NCBI GenBank assembly: GCA_044377005.1
Contig: JBILJV010000011.1
Location: 1-47,650 of the forward strand
Source of the DNA: JABMMZ01 sp044377005
Lineage (GTDB): Bacteria > Bacteroidota > Bacteroidia > NS11-12g > UBA955
Length of the DNA: 47,650 nt
Direction: 5' to 3'
Position numbers and translations under genes: made by a program. The notes beneath the pieces were generated by a model. It did not search any database, was not told the DNA's origin, and saw only the letters and a program-made list of their open reading frames with translations. Below are positions 41,496 to 47,650 of the stretch, in pieces. Each line of letters starts with the position of its first letter. Position 1 is the first letter of the stretch.

Positions 41496-42049
41496 TTCAC
41501 CACTTGTCTGATGTACAAACGATTCAAATAGGAGAAAAAACAACTATTTGGCAGTATTCAGTCATATTAAAAAATGCCGTTATTGGTAATAATTGCAATA
41601 TTAATTGTCACACTTTTATAGAAAATGATGTGATAATTGGCAATGAAGTGACTGTAAAAAGCGGGGTTTATTTATGGGATGGAATGAGAGTTGAAGACTC
41701 TGTTTTTATAGGTCCAAATGCTACCTTTGTCAATGATGCATATCCCAAATCCAAACAATATCCAAGTGAATTTCAACAAACCATTTTAAGAAAAGGTTGT
41801 AGCATTGGGGCTAATGCTACTATTTTGGGGGGTATTGAAATTGGATCACACGCATTAATTGGTGCAGGAAGTGTTGTGACCAAAAATGTAAAACCCCATG
41901 CACTCATGATAGGTAATCCAGCCATACAAGTTGCTTGGGTCAATCATTTGGGCGAAAAACTCGAAGAAATATCAAGTGGTATTTTTGCAGATAGTCATGG
42001 TGATACTTATGAAATCAAAGAAAATCAATTATTCAAAAAATCACTCTAA
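41492..42049 (+). CDS. Sugar 3-N-acetyltransferase, hexapeptide-repeat (FdtC/QdtC-like)
   Basis: A 185-aa left-handed beta-helix acetyltransferase. IWQYSVILKNAVIGNNCNIN and the LWDGMRVEDSVFIGPNATF segment match QdtC/FdtC, and hexapeptide repeats run to the VTKNVKPHALMIGNPA end. It should acetylate the 3-amino group added by the neighbouring aminotransferase. It overlaps fdtA by four bases, and the aminotransferase gene follows after 32 bp. Confidence 0.83.
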   Translation: MIHHLSDVQTIQIGEKTTIWQYSVILKNAVIGNNCNINCHTFIENDVIIGNEVTVKSGVYLWDGMRVEDSVFIGPNATFVNDAYPKSKQYPSEFQQTILRKGCSIGANATILGGIEIGSHALIGAGSVVTKNVKPHALMIGNPAIQVAWVNHLGEKLEEISSGIFADSHGDTYEIKENQLFKKSL

Positions 42050-42081
42050 AATATTAAATCAATTCATCATATTATCCTCAA

Positions 42082-43182
42082 ATGATTCCTTATTTAGACT
42101 TAAAATCCATTAACCTAACTCATCAAAATGAGCTTAAAGATGCTTTCGAATCAGTCTTAAATTCAGGTTGGTACATTATGGGCAAACATCTTGAATCTTT
42201 CGAGGAAAATTATGCTCAATTTAATCAAACTCAATTTTGCACTGGAGTAGCTAATGGCTTGGATGCTATAATTTTATCTTTAAAGGCATTAGAAATAGGG
42301 AATAAAGATGAAGTAATTGTCCCTTCAAATACTTACATCGCTACTTGGTTAGCCGTATCTTATGTGGGCGCTATACCAATTCCTGTTGAACCCAAATGGG
42401 ACACCTGTAACATAAATCCTGAATTGATTAAGGAAAAAATTACTTCTAATACTAAAGCCATTATTCCAGTTAATTTGTATGGACAAGTTGCAGAAATGGA
42501 TAAAATAATGTCCATTGCCAATCAATATGGACTTAAAGTGATTGAAGACAATGCCCAAGCTCAAGGAGCAGTTTGTAATGGAAAGCTTTCCGGTAGTTTT
42601 GGTGATATCAATGCAACTAGTTTTTATCCAGGTAAAAATCTTGGTGCTCTGGGAGATGCAGGTGCTATAACTACTAATGATTCACAATTAAATCAAAAAG
42701 TTAAAGTTTTGAGAAATTATGGTTCTCAAAAAAAATATTACAACGAAGTAAAAGGGGTAAACTCTAGATTAGACGAATTGCAAGCAGCTTTATTAGATGT
42801 AAAACTCAGATATTTACAATTAGAAACCGAAGGAAGACAAAGATTGGCAATGATATATAATGAACATTTAGAAGGTATTGAAGGTTTAACTTTACCTCAG
42901 AATGCTGAAGGATGTAGTTCTGTCTATCATATTTATCAACTAAGAACTTCAAAAAGAGATGAATTACAAAAATATTTAACAGAACAAGGAATCGGAACAG
43001 TGATTCATTATCCAGTTCCACCACATCTTCAAGAAGCATACAAAGAATTAAATTTTAAACAAGGTGATTTTCCAATAGCTGAGAAAATAGCTAAAGAAAC
43101 TTTAAGCATTCCTCTATATCCTGGTATGCCAAAAGAACACCAAGAATTTGTGATTGAAAAGATTAAAGGTTTTTTTAAATAA
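42082..43182 (+). CDS. fdtB: dTDP-3-keto sugar aminotransferase (FdtB/QdtB-like)
   Basis: A 366-aa PLP aminotransferase of the DegT/EryC1 family. The PLP lysine is K185 in FYPGKNLGALGDAGA, the VIEDNAQAQGA block and LRNYGSQKKY are present, and the length is normal. The opening IPYLDLKSINLTHQNEL is typical of FdtB/QdtB/DesV-type enzymes. It aminates C3 of the FdtA product with glutamate. The dTDP-sugar supply genes rmlA and rmlB are not in the window. A non-coding gap of 250 bp follows. Confidence 0.87.
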   Translation: MIPYLDLKSINLTHQNELKDAFESVLNSGWYIMGKHLESFEENYAQFNQTQFCTGVANGLDAIILSLKALEIGNKDEVIVPSNTYIATWLAVSYVGAIPIPVEPKWDTCNINPELIKEKITSNTKAIIPVNLYGQVAEMDKIMSIANQYGLKVIEDNAQAQGAVCNGKLSGSFGDINATSFYPGKNLGALGDAGAITTNDSQLNQKVKVLRNYGSQKKYYNEVKGVNSRLDELQAALLDVKLRYLQLETEGRQRLAMIYNEHLEGIEGLTLPQNAEGCSSVYHIYQLRTSKRDELQKYLTEQGIGTVIHYPVPPHLQEAYKELNFKQGDFPIAEKIAKETLSIPLYPGMPKEHQEFVIEKIKGFFK

Positions 43183-43432
43183 TCACATGGGGTAATTAAC
43201 CACTTTGAGTCCTTTCATATTTTATGTTTCGCAATTTCTGTGAATTGATTTTAACAACATATTTTTAGAAAATTCAAGAAAGAACATATGAGAAATATAA
43301 ATAAAAGACAGCTCAAAAAATTTCACAAAACCACTGTGAATAAGCAAAGAGTGTGGTAAACACTTAAAGCAAACAGATAAGAAAAGTGCTTAGAGTAACA
43401 TCAACAAGTCATATCATCGTATAATCAACTAA

Positions 43433-44359
43433 ATGTCCAAAATATCCATTATAATCCCCTGTTATTATAACGAGTTAAATATTCCAGTAACCTCGATAGA
43501 ATTGTTGGAAAACGAAAAAAACTTTCCAGAAGGGACGGAATTTGAATATGTGATGGTTGACGATGGTTCAAAAGATAAAACGTTTGAAGCTCTACAATTA
43601 TTTAAAAAAGAGCATCCATCTAAAGTTAAAATCATTAAATTATCGGGTAATTTTGGAAGTTACAACGCCATTCTTGCTGGAATGAAATATGCAACAGGTG
43701 ATTGCAATGTAATTATAGCAGCCGATCTTCAAGACCCTGTAACATTAATGCCAAAAATGTTTGCACATTGGCAAAACGGAATCAAATTGGTAATGGGTAA
43801 TAGAGAAGACAGAGACGATCCATTGATAAGTAAATTATTTGCGAAAACCTTTCAGTTTTTAATGAAAAAATATGCTCTTCCAAATTTACCTAAAGGAGGT
43901 TTTGATTATGTATTGTTTGATAGAAAATTAAAAGATGAAGTTTTAGAAATGGATGAAAAAAATTCCAACAGTTTGTATCTTTTAATATGGCTTAAGTACG
44001 AATATATCACAATTCCATACAAAAGAATGGAGCGAAAAATTGGCAAAAGTCGTTGGACCATGAAAAAGAAAATTAAATTATTTGTGGATTCATTTGTTGC
44101 TTTTTCGTTTGCTCCAATAAGAATCATAACGGTATCTGGTTTTATTTTAGGTGCTGTTGCAATAATTTATGCATTATTCATCGTTTATAATCGCTTGATT
44201 GGTAATATAAGTGTAGAAGGTTGGACTGCTATGATGTTGGTGTTTTTATTCGTTTCTGCATTCCAGATGATAGCAATTGGTATATTAGGAGAATATTTAT
44301 GGCGAACTTTAGATGCCAGCAGAAAAAGACCAAATTACGTTGTAGATAAAGTTGAATAA
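43433..44359 (+). CDS. GtrB/ArnC-like polyprenyl-phosphate glycosyltransferase with two membrane helices
   Basis: A 308-aa GT2 enzyme. ISIIIPCYYNELNIPVTSIEL and VDDGSKDKT begin the GT-A domain, and AADLQDP is the metal site. IGKSRWTMKKKIKLFVDSFVAFSFAPIR leads to two C-terminal transmembrane segments and the typical end LGEYLWRTLDASRKRPNYVVD. Such enzymes load a sugar on undecaprenyl phosphate at the inner membrane. The next gene starts two bases after its stop, so the pair is co-transcribed with the GDPD-like gene. Confidence 0.9.
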   Translation: MSKISIIIPCYYNELNIPVTSIELLENEKNFPEGTEFEYVMVDDGSKDKTFEALQLFKKEHPSKVKIIKLSGNFGSYNAILAGMKYATGDCNVIIAADLQDPVTLMPKMFAHWQNGIKLVMGNREDRDDPLISKLFAKTFQFLMKKYALPNLPKGGFDYVLFDRKLKDEVLEMDEKNSNSLYLLIWLKYEYITIPYKRMERKIGKSRWTMKKKIKLFVDSFVAFSFAPIRIITVSGFILGAVAIIYALFIVYNRLIGNISVEGWTAMMLVFLFVSAFQMIAIGILGEYLWRTLDASRKRPNYVVDKVE

Positions 44360-44361
44360 TT

Positions 44362-44934
44362 ATGTTAAAAATAGCCCACAGAATTAATACCATTCAACAA
44401 CTAAAAGAAACACCTACACATTATGGTGTAGAACTTGATTTACGTCCAGATGGAGATAAAATTATCATTCACCATGATGCTTTTTCACAAGGTGAAGATT
44501 TTGAAGAGTGGCTTAAACAATATAATCATAGTTTAATTATTTTAAATACTAAAGCAGAAGGTATGGAGGACCGAATTTTGGTATTGATGGAAAAATACAA
44601 AATTGAAAATTATTTCTTTTTAGATTTATCGTTACCTTTCTTAATTAAATATATGAAAAAAGGAGTTTCTAAAATTGCAGTTCGATTTTCTGAGTTTGAA
44701 CCATTGGATTTTGTAATGAAATTTGCAGGTAAAGTGGAATGGGTTTGGGTGGATTGTTTCTCAGACTTACCTTTAAATGAAGAAACTTACCCCATACTTA
44801 AAAAATATTTTAAATTGTGTTTGGTGTCTCCTGAATTGCAAGGTTATGATATTTCTAGAATTGAAGAGTTTAAAATCAATTTGAAAAACATGCCAATAGA
44901 TGCAGTGTGTACTAAAAGGCCGGATTTATGGTAA
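44362..44934 (+). CDS. Glycerophosphodiester phosphodiesterase-like protein
   Basis: A 190-aa single-domain TIM-barrel protein. AHRINT (His6-Arg7), GVELDLRPDG (Glu24, Asp26) and IIHHD (His37/38, Asp39) match the catalytic and metal-binding motif order of GDPD phosphodiesterases. The usual later EIK is NTK here. It has no signal peptide. It lies between a GtrB-like transferase and a HAD phosphatase, so glycerol-phosphate or sugar-phosphate diester processing in glycan assembly is possible. The real substrate is unknown. Confidence 0.68.
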   Translation: MLKIAHRINTIQQLKETPTHYGVELDLRPDGDKIIIHHDAFSQGEDFEEWLKQYNHSLIILNTKAEGMEDRILVLMEKYKIENYFFLDLSLPFLIKYMKKGVSKIAVRFSEFEPLDFVMKFAGKVEWVWVDCFSDLPLNEETYPILKKYFKLCLVSPELQGYDISRIEEFKINLKNMPIDAVCTKRPDLW

Positions 44935-44938
44935 TTAA

Positions 44939-44951
44939 CAAAGTTCGCAAA
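44939..44951. repeat. Short interspersed repeat CAAAGTTCGCAAA, copy 1
   Basis: The 13-mer CAAAGTTCGCAAA lies just after the GDPD-like gene stop. The same word occurs again at 45661-45674, and with one base deleted at 45642-45654. Each copy lies in a gap flanking the HAD gene. Confidence 0.5.
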
Positions 44952-45009
44952 GGTTTTTAGTGAGGTACTCTTCATATTATCAACCTTTAATTTTAAAAAA
45001 ATAAAATTA

Positions 45010-45639
45010 ATGAATCACATTAACCTCTCCAATGTAAAAGCTATTCTACTAGACTTAGACGATACCCTCTATGCATACAAACCCTGCCACAATGCCGCTT
45101 ATGAAGAATGTATGATTTTGGCATTGGAGAAATACAATATAACCAATTCGGATTTTGAAGCAACATGGAAAGCAGGTAGAGATAAAGTCCACAATGATTT
45201 ACATGGACAAGGTGCTTCACATTCACGGTTGCTTTATGCACAAAAAGCAAGTGAGTTATTGTTTGGTAAAACAAATCCACAGTTTGCTTTAGAGATAGAA
45301 GAAACCTATTGGAATACCTTTTTGAATAAAATGGTGTTCAAGCCCGGAGTAGAATCGTTTTTAATTGATTCTAAAAGCAAAGGAATAAAAATGTGTATCA
45401 TAACTGACCTTACTGTTCAAATTCAAATGAAAAAGTGGATAAAATTAGATTTGGGTAGATATATTGATTTTTTAGTTAGTTCGGAAGAAGCTGGTATCGA
45501 AAAACCTGGTAAATATATTTTTGAATTGGCAATGAAAAAAATTGGGGTTAAAGCAGAGGAATGTATCATGATTGGCGATAATGAGGAAAAAGATATTAAA
45601 GGTGCGGAAGCCCTAGGGATTAAGGGATATATAGTCTAA
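45010..45639 (+). CDS. HAD-superfamily phosphatase
   Basis: A 209-aa HAD hydrolase with a helical cap (subclass I). Motif I is LLDLDDTLY, with Asp15 and Asp17; motif II is IITDLT; motif III Lys is in EKPGKYIF; motif IV is MIGDNEEKDIKGA. It should dephosphorylate a small phosphate ester. Its position after the GDPD-like gene suggests work on a sugar or glycerol phosphate of the same locus. The 75-bp gap before it contains an interspersed 13-mer. Substrate is not determinable. Confidence 0.88.
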   Translation: MNHINLSNVKAILLDLDDTLYAYKPCHNAAYEECMILALEKYNITNSDFEATWKAGRDKVHNDLHGQGASHSRLLYAQKASELLFGKTNPQFALEIEETYWNTFLNKMVFKPGVESFLIDSKSKGIKMCIITDLTVQIQMKKWIKLDLGRYIDFLVSSEEAGIEKPGKYIFELAMKKIGVKAEECIMIGDNEEKDIKGAEALGIKGYIV

Positions 45640-46090
45640 CTGCAAAGTCGCAAAATTGGCGCAAAGTTCGCAAATTAAATATAATACAAAAAAATACAAC
45701 TGCTTTATGTATGATACATCTTTAAAAATACACAAGAATATTTTTATTGGTTTATTAGAATGCGCTTTTGAAAAATAAATTTTTGATCTTTATATAAAAA
45801 AAGTTTTTAAACGAAAATCATAAGTCTAATGCCATTTATTTATCTTTTAGTTAGGATAAATATAGGATAAAGAAATAAATAAAGATATATTGATTAAAGA
45901 AAAGCAAACTAAAAATCACAAAATGTTAATATTGTCAAATTTTTTAATTTATTTAATTTTTTTAAAATTGTCAACTTTGCGTACTTATAAATTTCAATAT
46001 TGCATTAAAAAAACGGATTTAGTATATTTATATAAACTTATAACCAATTACCCATAGGGCCTCCAATAAGCCTTAGTAGTTAAAAAAATA
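45640..46090. other. AT-rich intergenic region
   Basis: About 450 bp without a supportable gene. It opens with two GCAAAGT(T)CGCAAA words (45642-45674) and is then extremely AT-rich, with several poly-A/T runs. Near the end AGGGC and GCCTT (around 46056-46073) can form a 5-bp stem that is not followed by T residues. A near-miss -7 element, CAACTTTG, lies at about 45971, and no clear -33 is visible. The promoter for the GT-C/kinase gene is presumably in here. Confidence 0.5.
45642..45674. repeat. Two copies of the GCAAAGTTCGCAAA word
   Basis: GCAAAGTCGCAAA (45642-45654) and GCAAAGTTCGCAAA (45661-45674) lie just after the HAD gene stop, and match copy 1 at 44939-44951. They look like a small dispersed repeat family rather than a binding site of one gene. 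Confidence 0.55.
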
Positions 46091-47650
46091 ATGATAGCTT
46101 TAAAAGACAAACACGGCAACCACAAACTTCCAATTCTTAAATCCCGCTTATTTTGGGCAGGGGTATTGGTCAAACTTGTCCTTTCTCTTTTGTTTGCATC
46201 AGATTACTTAAGAGAACTATTTGCGCCTTTTGGTAATTATTTCATTTCCTCAGGTTTTGAAAATACTTACGAGTATTTTGCTCAAAATGGCACAGGAACA
46301 GAATTTCCTTATCCGCCCCTAATGTTATGGATTTTTAGTATGGTTCGAGCAATTACTTGGTTCCTATTTCCAGGAAATGTAGAAGTCTTTTCATTAGCAG
46401 ATAGCTTATTGTATAGAATTCCATTGTTTATTGCAGATTTGGTAATTTTATTTGTTTTAATTCGTTGGTTAAAAACTAAAACACGTCAAGTTTTAATTTG
46501 GTATTGGTTATCTCCAGTCTTAATTTACATCAACTATATTCATGGCCAGTTAGATGTTATTCCAATGGCTTTTTTAATAGGTTCTTTGTATTTTCTTTTT
46601 AAAAACAGATGGGAATACTCTTTTTTACTATTAGGTTTTGCCATTGCATGTAAAACAAATATGATATTGGTTCTACCATTTTTTATTATATATTCATTTC
46701 GTATACCTCATGTTAATTTAAAAAAAATAATTTCAGTTATTGCTTTGTTGTTTTTAACTATTTTGGTTTTAAATTTACCATATATTAGTTCTGAGGCATA
46801 TATCAGCATGGTTTATAACAATCCTGTACAAAAGCAGGTTTTTGATTTATACTATCAATTCAATTCAAACCTTAAAATATATTTTATACCAGCGGTTTAT
46901 TTTATATTAGTGTTGTGGTATTTGAGTTTTAAATTCGTTAATCGAGACCAATTGATTCTTTTTTTAGCATTTACTTTTTTGGCACTAACACTTATGATTG
47001 CACCTAAGCAAGGTTGGTATTTTTGGATCATGCCATTGTTGGTTTATTTTGTAATTAAACACGGAAAAAGAGAACAAACGGTCTTTATTATATTATCGGT
47101 TTTATACTTCATTTACTTCGGTTTTATTCAGAATTCAGACTACCTAAGTGCATTTAATTTTGCTTCAATAAATTCGCCTGTATTGAATTATAATGAAACT
47201 TTATTAAACATTGCTTTTACATTATTACAAACTACTATGTTATTGATGGCTTACTTGTTGTTTAAGAATGGTATCAGCAGCAATATACAAGCTAAATTTT
47301 TATCACAACCATACATGATTGGTATTGGAGGAGATTCTGCAGCTGGAAAATCAACTTTAACAAATGCATTGGCTTCGGTATTTGAGTTACAGAATACAAC
47401 CATCATTCGAGGTGACGATATGCACAAATGGGAACGAGGTAATGAGAATTGGAAAAAATTTACCCATTTAGACCCAAGAGCCAATCATTTGCATCAAGAT
47501 CTAAACCAAACCAAAAGTTTAAAAACTGGACAAACTATTAAACGTAGCTTTTATGATCATAATACGGGCAAGTTTACAATACCAACTTTCTTAAAACCTA
47601 ATAAATTAATATTATTTGAGGGTTTACATTCTTTTTATCTTCAAAATCAA
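46091..47650 (+). CDS. GT-C-type membrane glycosyltransferase fused to uridine-kinase/PRK-like P-loop domain, 3' end beyond window
   Basis: The frame is open from ATG 46091 to the right edge (520 codons, no stop). Residues about 18-395 contain roughly ten hydrophobic segments. EFPYPPL (71-77) and HGQLD (151-155) are landmarks of polyprenyl-phosphate mannosyltransferases of the GT87/PMT-like class. From residue 409 a different domain begins: GIGGDSAAGKST (Walker A, about 411-422), GDDMHKWERG, LDPRANHLHQDL, SFYDHNTGKF and ILFEGLHSFY. These match phosphoribulokinase/uridine kinase in order. The kinase would sit in the cytoplasm. I know of no described enzyme with this arrangement. Each domain call rests on motifs. 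Confidence 0.72.
   Translation, partial: MIALKDKHGNHKLPILKSRLFWAGVLVKLVLSLLFASDYLRELFAPFGNYFISSGFENTYEYFAQNGTGTEFPYPPLMLWIFSMVRAITWFLFPGNVEVFSLADSLLYRIPLFIADLVILFVLIRWLKTKTRQVLIWYWLSPVLIYINYIHGQLDVIPMAFLIGSLYFLFKNRWEYSFLLLGFAIACKTNMILVLPFFIIYSFRIPHVNLKKIISVIALLFLTILVLNLPYISSEAYISMVYNNPVQKQVFDLYYQFNSNLKIYFIPAVYFILVLWYLSFKFVNRDQLILFLAFTFLALTLMIAPKQGWYFWIMPLLVYFVIKHGKREQTVFIILSVLYFIYFGFIQNSDYLSAFNFASINSPVLNYNETLLNIAFTLLQTTMLLMAYLLFKNGISSNIQAKFLSQPYMIGIGGDSAAGKSTLTNALASVFELQNTTIIRGDDMHKWERGNENWKKFTHLDPRANHLHQDLNQTKSLKTGQTIKRSFYDHNTGKFTIPTFLKPNKLILFEGLHSFYLQNQ

Noticed and set aside
43288..43359. Small lysine-rich frame (MRNINKRQLKKFHK..., 23 aa) in the gap before the GtrB-like gene
   Set aside because: Too short, with no ribosome-binding sequence, promoter or known relative; expected by chance in A-rich DNA.
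47251..47484. Minus-strand 77-codon frame at the right edge
   Set aside because: Antisense to the P-loop kinase domain, whose Walker A and following motifs are clear on the plus strand.

Overview
The window is low-GC DNA from a member of the Bacteroidota. The evidence is three secreted proteins with type IX secretion (T9SS) sorting tails, promoters of the TTTG / TAnnTTTG type, a UpxY-like NusG paralogue at the head of a polysaccharide locus, an Asp in place of the third YbeY zinc His, and frequent GTG/TTG starts. I cannot name a genus from the sequence alone.

Left part (1-15558, mostly minus strand). A tightly packed operon reads leftwards: two M16 peptidases, a gliding-type (CHU_C) secreted protein, ybeY, mnmG and an Ig-like lipoprotein cut by the window edge. 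Three parS-like GTTCCACGTGGAAC sites lie in and near ybeY. Next come a beta-barrel protein, a 40-codon relic of a formylglycine-generating-enzyme-like gene, a 1106-aa secreted protein with twelve 55-aa repeats, tryptophan 2,3-dioxygenase, another T9SS cargo protein (plus strand) and a probable LUD-domain protein.

Middle and right (15826-45639, plus strand). This is a large surface-polysaccharide locus. It opens with a PglK/MsbA-like ABC transporter, a WlbA-like sugar dehydrogenase and a polyprenyl-phosphate glycosyltransferase. A winged-helix/nucleotidyltransferase-fold regulator follows, with a palindrome over its own promoter, and then a NusG/UpxY antiterminator whose leader has JUMPStart/ops-like pieces. 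A Wzm/Wzt ABC exporter is overlapped by a full set for CMP-legionaminic acid (LegB, LegC, LegH, LegI, LegG, PtmE, LegF). A HisF/HisH/WbpG-type trio follows, which would turn an N-acetyl into an acetamidino group. Then come a transferase with bacterial sialyltransferase motifs, three GT2 enzymes, an asparagine-synthase-like amidotransferase, a second WbpG-type enzyme, a GT4-like enzyme, an FdtA/FdtC/FdtB-type set for a dTDP-3-acetamido-3,6-dideoxyhexose, a GtrB-like transferase, a GDPD-like protein and a HAD phosphatase.

The right edge holds an incomplete gene (46091 onward) joining a polytopic GT-C-type glycosyltransferase to a uridine-kinase/phosphoribulokinase-like P-loop domain.

Taken together, I infer an ABC-exported glycan carrying an amidinated legionaminic acid and an acetamido-dideoxyhexose. 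Its expression is probably controlled at initiation (wHTH-NTase) and at elongation (NusG paralogue). I saw no tRNA, rRNA, CRISPR array or insertion sequence.
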